Positions 23,881 through 31,470 of a stretch of 33,304 bases of DNA are shown piece after piece. The translations under genes and the position numbers were made by a program. The notes under the pieces were generated by a model, which saw only the letters and a list, made by a program, of their open reading frames with translations, did no database searches and was not told where the DNA came from. Every line of letters starts with the position of its first letter. Position 1 is the stretch's first letter. This DNA is from Desulfobulbus sp. (GTDB lineage Bacteria; Desulfobacterota; Desulfobulbia; Desulfobulbales; Desulfobulbaceae): assembly GCA_003604995.1 (NCBI GenBank), contig QZJD01000039.1, positions 1-33,304 of the forward strand, in the 5' to 3' direction.

Positions 23881-25521
23881 TTAAAGGATAGTCCGCAGAC
23901 CATCTTCAAGTTCCTGCCGTTGCTCGCCTTCCATGACCAGCGAGTTGCCCACCAATTCGGAGAGTCCGCAAACCCTGACCTGCGGCACCCAGTAATTCAC
24001 GAGCGAAGTCAGGGTGGCCCGGTCGATAGCGCAGACGCAGCCCAGGGTGTTGACCCCGTGCTTCTCGTGGACATACTTGACGGCATTGGCCCGGGGCAGG
24101 CCGCCGCGCATGCGCAGTTCCATGATTTCGTCGGTGTTGAGGCCGGTGCCGGATCCGCAGCAGAAGGTTTTTTCCCGGATGCAGTTCTCGGGCATCTCGT
24201 ACCAGTTGTTCACCACATTGTCGAGTATGTAGCGCGGTTCCTCGAGCAGGCCCATGCCCCGGGCGGTGTTGCAGGAGTCATGCCAGGTGGCGACCACATG
24301 GTCGTTGCGGCTCTTGTCGATGTTAAGCTTGTTGTTCTTGATCAGGTCGGCGGTGAACTCGCTGACGTGGATCATCTTGGTGGAACGGGCATTGTCGAAG
24401 ACCGTGCCGGTGATCGGCGATTTCGGCACCTCAAGGAAGTCGGCCGGACCGTTCATGGTGTCCATGTACTGATGCAGTACGCGCCACATGTGCCCGCACT
24501 CGCCGCCGATGATGAATTTGACGCCCAGGCGCTTGGCCTCGGCATACATCTTGGCGTTCAGCTTCTTCATGGTCTCGTTGTTGGTGAAAAGACCGAAGTT
24601 GCCGCCCTCGGATGCATAGGTGGACCAGGTATAGTCCAGGCCGATGTGATGGAAGAGCAGCAGGTATCCCATGGCCGTGTACAGACCGGGCTCGGCGAAC
24701 ACGTCCGCGGAAGGGGTGATGAACAGGATTTCGGCGCCCTTGCGGTTGAAGGTCGGCTCCACCCGGATGCCGGTGAGGTTTTCAATGTCGTCGCACAGGA
24801 AGGAGACGTTGTCCTTGAAGGTGTGCGGCTGCAGTCCCATGTGGTTGCCGGTCCGGTTGGAATTGGAGGCCGGTTCCAGGATCCAGTTGATGCCAACGCC
24901 AACGGTGTGAAGGAGTTCGCGCAGCATGATCGTCACCTCAGCGGTATCGATACCGTAGGGGCAGAAAACCGAGCAGCGCCGACACTCCGTGCACTGATAG
25001 GCGTACATGAACCACTCCTTGAGTACGCCCACGGTCATTTCACGACCGCCGGCCATCTTGCCCAGCAGCTTGCCGGCCAGGGTGAAATCGTTGCGGTAGA
25101 CTGAGCGCAGGAGTTCGGCGCGGAGTACCGGCATGTTCTTCGGATCGCCGGTGCCCAGGAAGAAGTGGCACTTGTCGGCGCAGGCGCCGCAGCGCACGCA
25201 GCAGTCCATGAAGATCTTCAGGGATCGGAACTTGTCGAGGCGTTCGCGCAGGCCGTTGAGGATGATTTCCTTCCAGTTCTCGGGCAGCTTCCAGTCATCG
25301 TCTTCCGGCCACCACTCACGGGCGTTCGGAAAACTTAAGCCCTGCTGCGCGTTCATGTACTCGACCTTTTCCTTCTTGGCCGGGTAGGCAAAGTTGCCGG
25401 GCTTGAAGACCGCCGGCACGTCCATCCAGTCCTTGGTGGGGTAGGACCCGGTCATCAGGGACGGGCCCTGGACAACACTCTTTGCTAACTTGTCAACCTT
25501 GACTACTTTTACAGCTCCCAT
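23881..25521 (-). CDS. dsrK: DsrK, HdrD-like catalytic iron-sulfur subunit of DsrMKJOP
   Basis: 546 residues, cytoplasmic. Two [4Fe-4S] motifs, C108-x2-C-x2-C-x3-C118 and C177-x2-C-x2-C-x3-C187, are followed by a CCG-type domain with GGECGHMW, HDSCN, FCCGSGTGLN and the closing GCVCAID. In heterodisulfide reductase HdrD this domain holds a special cluster that splits disulfides; in sulfate reducers DsrK is believed to reduce the DsrC trisulfide made by sulfite reductase. AGAAGGA precedes the ATG. 33 bp separate it from dsrM. Confidence 0.95.
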   Translation of the reverse strand: MGAVKVVKVDKLAKSVVQGPSLMTGSYPTKDWMDVPAVFKPGNFAYPAKKEKVEYMNAQQGLSFPNAREWWPEDDDWKLPENWKEIILNGLRERLDKFRSLKIFMDCCVRCGACADKCHFFLGTGDPKNMPVLRAELLRSVYRNDFTLAGKLLGKMAGGREMTVGVLKEWFMYAYQCTECRRCSVFCPYGIDTAEVTIMLRELLHTVGVGINWILEPASNSNRTGNHMGLQPHTFKDNVSFLCDDIENLTGIRVEPTFNRKGAEILFITPSADVFAEPGLYTAMGYLLLFHHIGLDYTWSTYASEGGNFGLFTNNETMKKLNAKMYAEAKRLGVKFIIGGECGHMWRVLHQYMDTMNGPADFLEVPKSPITGTVFDNARSTKMIHVSEFTADLIKNNKLNIDKSRNDHVVATWHDSCNTARGMGLLEEPRYILDNVVNNWYEMPENCIREKTFCCGSGTGLNTDEIMELRMRGGLPRANAVKYVHEKHGVNTLGCVCAIDRATLTSLVNYWVPQVRVCGLSELVGNSLVMEGEQRQELEDGLRTIL

Positions 25522-25554
25522 AGTTCTATCCTTCTCACCTTTTACCTTGCTGAC

Positions 25555-26574
25555 TTATTCGCCAGAGTTTTCGGGCAATCCTTTTTCCACGGGGATATCG
25601 TTCTCAACCATGAACTCCCTGAACTCATCCTCATAGCCCGCGTAGGAGTGCGGCCGGATATCCGGGTTCCAGGGGTTGATGTGGCGGACCATCCGGGAGT
25701 TGTTGGGCAGGTTTCTGGTCGGGCTGAGGAAGACCCCGCCCATGTGCATCAGCTTACTGTAGGGGAAGTAGGCCAGCAGGGTGGAGACCAGGAACAGGTG
25801 GATGTAGAAAATGGAGCTGATATCGGTCAGAATGGCCGGCTGGAAGGTCGCCAGCCCCACGGCCAACCGCTTGATGGAAATGATGTCCACGTCCGTCCGG
25901 ATGTAGAAGCGCATCAGAATTCCGCTGACCGCGATTCCGAAGATCAGGAACAGCGGAAAATAGTCGTTGGCCAGGGAAATGTACTTCACCTGGCGGTTGA
26001 CCAGCCGTCGGCCGAAGAGCAGGAGGAGTCCCAAAACGATGGTCACGTCGGTCAGGTACATGGTGGGCGCCCCGATCTGGAGGATGCTGTCCATGAACTC
26101 CACCGCCAGGACGAAGCCGGGCACCGGATCAAGAAACAGGCGCAGATGGCGCAGGACAATGGTCAGAAAACTGTAATGAAACAGGATGCCGAAGAGCCAC
26201 AGCCATTTGCTGGACTCGTAGGTCAGCTTGGGGCCGTCGTGAATTTCCGCCTTGGTATTGCGCCAGAGGGAGCGGAACAGAACGATCTCCAGAAACATCC
26301 TGGCCACCACCTGGGAGGTGTTGACCGGGGCCTCCAGCTTGTCGTACTTGATCCAGGGCAGGGTATATCCCTGCCCGCAGGTGGTAGGGATCCTGAACGG
26401 CACCGGAGACTTTGCCCATTGCACGACCCGGTAGCAGAATCCGATGACGAAGGTGGCGATGGCCGCGTAGGGCACCACCACTCCGAACAGATACTGCATG
26501 CCGGGAATCTTGGATCCGATCCATGCAATGAGCACCAAGGCAATAACTGCCGCCATCGGGAAGATGTACTTCAT
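25555..26574 (-). CDS. dsrM: DsrM, heme b membrane subunit of DsrMKJOP
   Basis: 339 residues with about six membrane helices, NarI/HdrE-like, expected to bind two hemes b and to oxidise menaquinol, passing electrons to DsrK inside the cell. Histidines suited for heme ligation lie in helices near GILFHYSFLTIVLRHLR and FYIHLFLVSTLLAYFPYSK; the latter stretch leading to LMHMGGVFLSPTRN is typical of the family. The tail is soluble and acidic. GGGAG precedes the ATG. It is the first structural gene of the operon, 133 bp after an RsbRD-N-domain gene. Confidence 0.94.
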   Translation of the reverse strand: MKYIFPMAAVIALVLIAWIGSKIPGMQYLFGVVVPYAAIATFVIGFCYRVVQWAKSPVPFRIPTTCGQGYTLPWIKYDKLEAPVNTSQVVARMFLEIVLFRSLWRNTKAEIHDGPKLTYESSKWLWLFGILFHYSFLTIVLRHLRLFLDPVPGFVLAVEFMDSILQIGAPTMYLTDVTIVLGLLLLFGRRLVNRQVKYISLANDYFPLFLIFGIAVSGILMRFYIRTDVDIISIKRLAVGLATFQPAILTDISSIFYIHLFLVSTLLAYFPYSKLMHMGGVFLSPTRNLPNNSRMVRHINPWNPDIRPHSYAGYEDEFREFMVENDIPVEKGLPENSGE

Positions 26575-26638
26575 TGATCACTCCCTCGCTTCAAATTGAA
26601 CAATTACATGCAACCCATGTTGCTGAACGACCAAATAT

Positions 26639-26663
26639 GCCGGCGGGCCCCTCTCCCGCCGGC
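26639..26663. repeat. 9-bp GC hairpin in front of dsrM
   Basis: GCCGGCGGG (26639-26647) and CCCGCCGGC (26655-26663) form a perfect stem with a 7-nt loop, in the 133 bp between the RsbRD-type gene and dsrM. No T-run follows on the transcribed strand, so a role as RNA-processing or stabilising stem at the dsrM 5' end is more likely than termination. A second small stem, CGGCG/CGCCG, lies at 26671-26685. Confidence 0.5.
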
Positions 26664-26707
26664 ACCGGGACGGCGGATGACGCCGCCCCGAACACTCTTT
26701 CTTCCGG

Positions 26708-27241
26708 TCAGTTGATCTTCACCGGGCCCCGTTGCCTCTCACGCAGCAGCGAAGAGGTGCAGGGTGTATCGGTCAAGATATAACTTCCGCTTTTCAACTC
26801 CTGAATTCGGACCTGATAGAGCTGCTCCCGGCACTTTGCATAGATGTCAAAGGCGGCCAGGGCGACCCGGTCGATTTCGCAGTCGAATTCGGCAAGGTCA
26901 TACACCAGGGAACTGGTTTTTTTGTCATCACCCAGGACCTGGCGGATCACCCACTTCAGCTCAAGAAAGGGTACAACCGCCTGGGAAGGGGTGAACTCCT
27001 GAACAGCCCTGATCCGGACGACCTGGTCCAGGGCCGAGGTATATTCATCGGTTTGTGCGCCCTTGAGCAGAAGCTCAAGAATCGAGGCGAGACCGGCGCG
27101 GATATTGGCGCCGATGGGATTGGCGATCTGATCGCGTGAGGTTTTGAAGAAATCCGACGCAGCATAGCTGTCCAGCGTCCGTTCAACCCAGACGGCGAGG
27201 ATTTTGTTTTTCTTTTCCTGGAGCGCTTCGGACAGTCTCAT
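26708..27241 (-). CDS. RsbRD N-terminal-domain protein upstream of dsrMKJOP
   Basis: 177 residues. Nearly the whole length fits the RsbT co-antagonist RsbRD N-terminal domain, a helical globin-like sensor domain: I-L-A-V-W-V-E-R-T near the start, FFKTSRDQIANPIGANI, and a repeated acidic helical end. There is no STAS output domain, so it is a sensor domain alone. Genes of this kind are commonly found just before dsrM in sulfate reducers, which points to a part in controlling or assembling the complex; its function has not been shown. The start is ATG 27241 (GAGGG two bases before); TTG 27250 is possible. Confidence 0.8.
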   Translation of the reverse strand: MRLSEALQEKKNKILAVWVERTLDSYAASDFFKTSRDQIANPIGANIRAGLASILELLLKGAQTDEYTSALDQVVRIRAVQEFTPSQAVVPFLELKWVIRQVLGDDKKTSSLVYDLAEFDCEIDRVALAAFDIYAKCREQLYQVRIQELKSGSYILTDTPCTSSLLRERQRGPVKIN

Positions 27242-27275
27242 TTCCCTCAATTATACTGATAATAGTTGTTATAAA

Positions 27276-27291
27276 ATGAATGACGATTCAT
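27276..27291. promoter_or_regulatory. Palindrome ATGAAT-GACG-ATTCAT upstream of the dsr cluster
   Basis: A perfect 6-4-6 inverted repeat lies 35 bp before the RsbRD-type start, beside a possible -10 box TATAAC (27273-27268 reversed). It is suitable for a dimeric regulator; no clear -35 was found. Confidence 0.3.
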
Positions 27292-27448
27292 GCATTGGAA
27301 ACCTCTATCATGCCTGAAATATCTTTTCAACAAAAAAAGAGTGCCCGGCAAAAAGTGAAAAAGGGGGGGCGCGCCACCCGCGCCGAGGGCGGACTTGAGT
27401 GATTCCAATATGTTCTGGAAATATCAGGGGGAAGGCCAGCAACACCCC

Positions 27449-27479
27449 CCGCCTGAATAACGTCTTTTTGTTCAGGCGG
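27449..27479 (-). terminator. Possible terminator hairpin after prc
   Basis: CCGCCTGAA (27449-27457) pairs with TTCAGGCGG (27471-27479) around a 13-nt loop, 19 bp past the prc stop. The transcribed strand continues with G rather than T, so termination would be weak or factor-dependent. Confidence 0.35.
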
Positions 27480-27497
27480 AAAAGCGCGGCGGCACCT

Positions 27498-29651
27498 TCA
27501 CGGTGTGGCACTAAAGGTCGTGCTGGTTTTGTGAACAAGGTCGTCGATGAGAAAAAGCGCCAGTTGGACGTATGGGTCTTTGCCCAGTTGGTCCCGCAGG
27601 GGCGGCGGGCCGGTTTTGTCCTTGCCGGTGTAATGATCGGCGCCCAGTTCGGTGAGATAGGCTTCCGCCTGGCCCTCGTTTTCGGTGAGGGCGGCCAGTT
27701 CCCGCCGTTCTTTTCGGATGCCCTCCAGGTAGACGGCCAGGCTGGTCGATTCGGCCCGTTCGCCGGCCTTGGCGGTTTTTTCCCTGATTTTGGCAAATTC
27801 GGCGGATGAGGCAACCCACTTGTCGCCGGCCTTGCGGGCACCCTCGATATTGAGGGGCTGCCTGCCCCAGGGGGTGAACGTCACCGGTTCAACCTTGTCC
27901 CAGGGCAGGGAATAGTCCAGATGCTTCTCGCCGCTTTTCAGGTAATCGAGGATGGTGGGGACCACGATGTCCGGCTCGATGCCCTTGTATTGGGTGGATT
28001 CGCCGTTGATCCGGTAGAATTTCTGAATGGTCACCTTGAGGGCGCCCATATCCTCATACTGTTTGCGGTGCAGCAGGGGCAGGTTGCGGTTCATGTCCAC
28101 GATGGACTGGACCGTCCCCTTGCCGTGGGTGTGGTCGCCGCCGACAATCAGGGCCCGGCCGTAATCCTGGAGCGCGGCCGCGAGGATTTCCGAGGCGGAT
28201 GCGGAAAATTTGTTGACCAGGACAATAACCGGACCGTCGTAGAGAACATTCTTGTCCGTGTCTTCCAGAATTTTGATCTCGCCCTGGGCGTTTTTCACCT
28301 GGACCACCGGTCCGCCCGGCAGAAAGAGGCCGGAGATAGCCACCGCGTCGCTCAGGGAGCCGCCACCGTTGTCGCGCAGATCCAGGATGATCCCTTCCAC
28401 CTTGTTTTGGGTGAGCTGGAAGAGTTCCTTGCGGAAATCGTCCGTGACGTTGCGCGCCTTGCTCATGGGGCCGTTCGCCTCAAAGTCCCGGTAAAAGCTC
28501 GGGATGCGGATATAGCCGAATTTGTTGCCCCGGTCGTTGTCCAGCACCTCAGATTTGACGTAGGTCTCTTCGATCTGGACCACATCGCGGGTGATGGGAA
28601 TGACCTTTTTCGATCCGTCCGGCTTGAGGACGGTGAGGATGACCTCCGATCCTTTCGGCCCCCGGATATGGCTGACCGCCTCCCGGATCCGCATGTCGGT
28701 CATATCCACCGGTTCCTTGCCTCTGTCGGCCGCGGCCAGGATCGTATCCTCGGCCTGCAGATCCCCCTGGCGCTCCGCCGCGCTGCCCGGAATGATGCGG
28801 ACCACCTTAATGTAGCCGTCCTCCTCCCGGAGCAGCGCGCCGATGCCCTCCAGGGAGCCGCTCATCTGGATGTCGAAATCCTCCTTGCTGGTGGGGGCCA
28901 TATAGTTGGTGTGGGGGTCAAAGGCCCGGGCCACCGCATCGAAGAAGCGGTCGTAGTGGTCCTGTCTGGTTTCTTCCAGCAGGCGGCCGAGATTACGCCT
29001 GGTTTTCTCCCGCACCTTGTCCAGGGCCTTGCGCCAAAGAGCGGGATCCACCGTCTCGACCGAGGGCGTCGCGCCGGGCTCGGGCGTCTTTTCCGCATCG
29101 TCGCCGGCCTTGTTCATTTGCTCCTGCTCCAGAAGATCAAGATAGGTTTCCAGGGTCTCCATTTTCAGGATACGGCGCCACCGCTCCCGCAGTTCACCGA
29201 TGGTGTCGGCATATTCAATTTTTTTTGGGTCGAACTCCAGGTAGTCCCGCTCGTTGGGGTCAAAGCCCGCGTCCAGCAGTTTCCCGGTCATGTCCATGAT
29301 CTCGGTAACCCGCCGGTTGAAGAGGAGGGTCCCCTCGTCGGGCAGGAGAACTTTGCCCCGGCGCAGTTCGTCATCGATCCGGTCCGCGTAGACCTGGAGT
29401 TTGGCCACATCCTCCTTGAGAAGAAAACGTTTCCGGGGATCGAGCTGCCGCAGGTAGAGGTCATAGGCGGCGGGGGAGATGTCGTCCAGCGACTTGTGGG
29501 AAAAATGCTGGGCGGTGAGCTGATGGCTCAGCATATAGGCGATAAGGCGGTTGCGGCCGGCATCGAACTGGGCGGGAAGGGATTTGCTGTACGCCGGCAG
29601 CGAGAGGAAAAAAAGAATCAGCCAGGGGGCAAGAAAACGCAGGACTGTCAT
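27498..29651 (-). CDS. prc: Tail-specific (carboxy-terminal processing) protease Prc
   Basis: A periplasmic S41 serine protease that trims or degrades proteins from their C-terminal end and controls cell-wall enzymes. 717 residues: a signal peptide at 1-22 (LRFLAPWLILFFLSLPAYS), an N-terminal helical domain, a PDZ domain near 230-320 (EGIGALLREEDGYIKVVRIIPGSAAERQGDL), a protease core with the nucleophile serine in NKFSASASEIL and the lysine in GKGTVQS, and a C-terminal DUF3340 region. This layout is the Prc/Tsp type, longer than CtpA. The start is ATG 29651 with GGAG before it; an open frame reaches 30704 but the extra part is antisense to acsE and has no protein character. Confidence 0.92.
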   Translation of the reverse strand: MTVLRFLAPWLILFFLSLPAYSKSLPAQFDAGRNRLIAYMLSHQLTAQHFSHKSLDDISPAAYDLYLRQLDPRKRFLLKEDVAKLQVYADRIDDELRRGKVLLPDEGTLLFNRRVTEIMDMTGKLLDAGFDPNERDYLEFDPKKIEYADTIGELRERWRRILKMETLETYLDLLEQEQMNKAGDDAEKTPEPGATPSVETVDPALWRKALDKVREKTRRNLGRLLEETRQDHYDRFFDAVARAFDPHTNYMAPTSKEDFDIQMSGSLEGIGALLREEDGYIKVVRIIPGSAAERQGDLQAEDTILAAADRGKEPVDMTDMRIREAVSHIRGPKGSEVILTVLKPDGSKKVIPITRDVVQIEETYVKSEVLDNDRGNKFGYIRIPSFYRDFEANGPMSKARNVTDDFRKELFQLTQNKVEGIILDLRDNGGGSLSDAVAISGLFLPGGPVVQVKNAQGEIKILEDTDKNVLYDGPVIVLVNKFSASASEILAAALQDYGRALIVGGDHTHGKGTVQSIVDMNRNLPLLHRKQYEDMGALKVTIQKFYRINGESTQYKGIEPDIVVPTILDYLKSGEKHLDYSLPWDKVEPVTFTPWGRQPLNIEGARKAGDKWVASSAEFAKIREKTAKAGERAESTSLAVYLEGIRKERRELAALTENEGQAEAYLTELGADHYTGKDKTGPPPLRDQLGKDPYVQLALFLIDDLVHKTSTTFSATP

Positions 29652-29775
29652 TACTGCTCCGTCGAGACGTTCAGGGCGGGATGGTTGTTTTCCCGCCGCG
29701 CAACGAAAAAAAAGGTTACCGTCGGCCCGCTGGTCGCCCTTTTCGGGAACCCCGGGCGGCCGGGAATTTTGCGAA

Positions 29776-29804
29776 TTGACATCTATGTTAAATTGCGATA
29801 AATT
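29776..29804 (+). promoter_or_regulatory. Predicted promoter of the acsE-like gene, with palindrome
   Basis: TTGACA (29776-29781), 17 bp, TAAATT (29799-29804). The -10 box lies inside the perfect palindrome GATAA-A-TTATC (29797-29807), so a repressor bound there would block it. The start near 29811 leaves a 60-nt AT-rich leader ending in AAAGGAG (29857-29863). Confidence 0.5.
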
Positions 29805-29870
29805 ATCACTTTTTACAAAAAAATGAAATACCCATTTACACGCAGCAAATATTTTTAAAGGAGAGCAAGC

Positions 29871-30767
29871 ATGGGCCAGACGGTTAAGGCAATCGCGGAA
29901 AGCATCAACATCATGGGGAAAAGAAGCGGCGGGGCGATGAAGGAGCGCAATCCCGGCCCGGTTCAGGAAATGGCCCGGGAGGAAACCAAGGCCGGCGCCA
30001 CCTATCTTGACCTGAATATCGGGCCCGCCCGCAAGGACGGTACGGAACTGATGCCCTGGGTGGTCAATACGGTGCAGGCCGTTGTGGATACTCCGCTCTG
30101 CCTGGATACCACCAATACCGATGCCATGGCTGCCGGCTTCCAGGTGGTGAAGAACAAGAGCCAGGCGATCATGAATTCGATCTCCGCCCAGCCCGAGCGG
30201 ATGGAAAAGCTCATCCCGGTCGCCGCCGAGGCCGGTTGCGATGTCATCGCCCTGCTCTGGGGACCGGACGGCATGCCCCGCGATTCCAATGAGCGGGCGG
30301 CCATGGCCGTGGACCTGATGATGGCCCTCAACGAGGCGGGCATCCCCAACGAGAAGATCCTGTTCGACCCCATCGGCACGCCCATCACCCTGGGCGCCGA
30401 CCAGATCAGCTCCGGCCTGGAGTTCATGATGATGCTGCCCGACATCGCGCCGGGCGCCGGCTCCACCGTCGGCCTGTCCAACGTCTCCAACGGAGTGGCC
30501 GAACATCTGCGCAAGTACCTGGATCGGACCTACCTGATCATGCTGATGAAGTACGGGATCAGCACCGCCATCGTCAATGCCTATGACAGCGAACTGATGG
30601 CCATCTGCCGGGGCGAGCGCCAGAACCTGGTGGACCTGGTGCACGGGATGATGGACGGCAATGATCCTGATCCGGCGACCCTCACCGGCACCGCCCTGGA
30701 GCATTACAAGACCTACAAGGCCCTGTCCGGCCAGACCGTTTTTTCCGAGTCCTGGCTGGAGCTGTAG
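29871..30767 (+). CDS. acsE: Methyltetrahydrofolate:corrinoid methyltransferase (AcsE-like)
   Basis: 298 residues forming one pterin-binding TIM barrel of the DHPS/MeTr family. In the Wood-Ljungdahl pathway the enzyme moves the methyl group of methyl-tetrahydrofolate to the corrinoid iron-sulfur protein CFeSP. Typical blocks are AESINIMGKRSGGAM at the start, GATYLDLNIGPA (pterin contact), LCLDTTN, an asparagine in QAIMNSISAQ and STVGLSNVSNG. It lacks the other domains of MetH. The start is ATG 29871 with AAAGGAG. No other acs gene is nearby, so a role as another corrinoid methyltransferase (mtrH-like) is possible. It is followed at 17 bp by the HsdR-N-like gene. Confidence 0.88.
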   Translation: MGQTVKAIAESINIMGKRSGGAMKERNPGPVQEMAREETKAGATYLDLNIGPARKDGTELMPWVVNTVQAVVDTPLCLDTTNTDAMAAGFQVVKNKSQAIMNSISAQPERMEKLIPVAAEAGCDVIALLWGPDGMPRDSNERAAMAVDLMMALNEAGIPNEKILFDPIGTPITLGADQISSGLEFMMMLPDIAPGAGSTVGLSNVSNGVAEHLRKYLDRTYLIMLMKYGISTAIVNAYDSELMAICRGERQNLVDLVHGMMDGNDPDPATLTGTALEHYKTYKALSGQTVFSESWLEL

Positions 30768-30784
30768 TCAGGTCTCGCCCGGCG

Positions 30785-31372
30785 ATGGTCGACACCTCGG
30801 GCCACCATATAGTCTACGGCAGCCTGCGGGATGCGCTGACCGGCGAGGAGCTGCCGGATACCGACGATGAGCGGTACCGGCAGCAGCTGATCCGCTGGCT
30901 GCTCGCCGAAAAGGGGTATGAGCCCGGAGATCTGCAACCCCGGCTGGCCATCGATACCGAGGTGGGCGGCCAGCGGGTTTGCTCCCGGATCGAGCTGACC
31001 GTGGTTCTTCTGGGCCGACGGATGATGATCATCCGCTACGGCCCGGGCTCTCTGGTCACCCGGGAGCGGCCGGCCATTGCCGCGGCGCGCCTGCTGGAAC
31101 CGGCCTATCGGATCCCGCTCGCGGTGGTGACCAACGGCCGGGACGCGGAATTGCTGGAGACCCTGACCGGCAAGGTCCTGGCCACCGGCATGGAGAGGAT
31201 CCCGGACCGCAATGCATTGCTGGCCATGGCGGCCGACCTGGTTTTTGAGCCATTTATCGGCGAGGACAGGCGGGACCGGGAGGCCAGGATCCTGAATGCC
31301 TTTGATGTGGAAGTCTGCTGCCGGGGCGCCAAATGCGCCCTGCCCACCGGCGGTCCGGAAGGCGATACATAA
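30785..31372 (+). CDS. HsdR N-terminal-domain-like protein, catalytic site apparently lost
   Basis: 195 residues. The opening Y-R-Q-Q-L-I-R-W-L-L-x-E-K-G-Y-E-P and the later PLAVVTNGRDAELLETLTGKV follow the HSDR_N type domain, a PD-(D/E)XK nuclease fold of type I restriction subunits. The usual catalytic signature, an aspartate in R-x-D-I-V and E-x-K in the next strand, is replaced: the strand reads SRIELTVVLLGRRMMIIRYGPG, with no E-x-K. It has no helicase and no hsdM/hsdS partner, so restriction is unlikely. I recall similar single-domain proteins in Desulfobacterota. No ribosome site is visible; translation may be coupled to acsE, 17 bp ahead. Confidence 0.65.
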   Translation: MVDTSGHHIVYGSLRDALTGEELPDTDDERYRQQLIRWLLAEKGYEPGDLQPRLAIDTEVGGQRVCSRIELTVVLLGRRMMIIRYGPGSLVTRERPAIAAARLLEPAYRIPLAVVTNGRDAELLETLTGKVLATGMERIPDRNALLAMAADLVFEPFIGEDRRDREARILNAFDVEVCCRGAKCALPTGGPEGDT

Positions 31373-31417
31373 AAAGCCTCTTGCACAGTGCGCATTGTTG
31401 CAAGATCGAGAGAAAAA

Positions 31418-31442
31418 GCATGCCAGCGTGCCGCCGGCATGC
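31418..31442. repeat. Small hairpin before the DAHP synthase gene
   Basis: GCATGCC (31418-31424) pairs with GGCATGC (31436-31442) across an 11-nt loop, preceded by CTTGCA/TGCAAG (31379-31403) pairing. They occupy the 98 bp between the stop at 31372 and the ATG at 31471. No T-run or obvious leader peptide is present. Confidence 0.35.
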
Positions 31443-31470
31443 GCAACCTGAAATGTGTGACGGAAAAGTT

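Noticed and set aside
27921-29801. 626-residue forward open frame
   Set aside because: It is antisense to prc, which has clear PDZ and S41 motifs; the forward frame has none.
29652-30704. N-terminal extension of the prc frame
   Set aside because: The extra part is antisense to acsE, lacks protein features and would bury the signal peptide at the true start 29651.
30785-31372. Part of a type I restriction system
   Set aside because: No hsdM or hsdS and no helicase part are present, and the nuclease E-x-K residues are missing.
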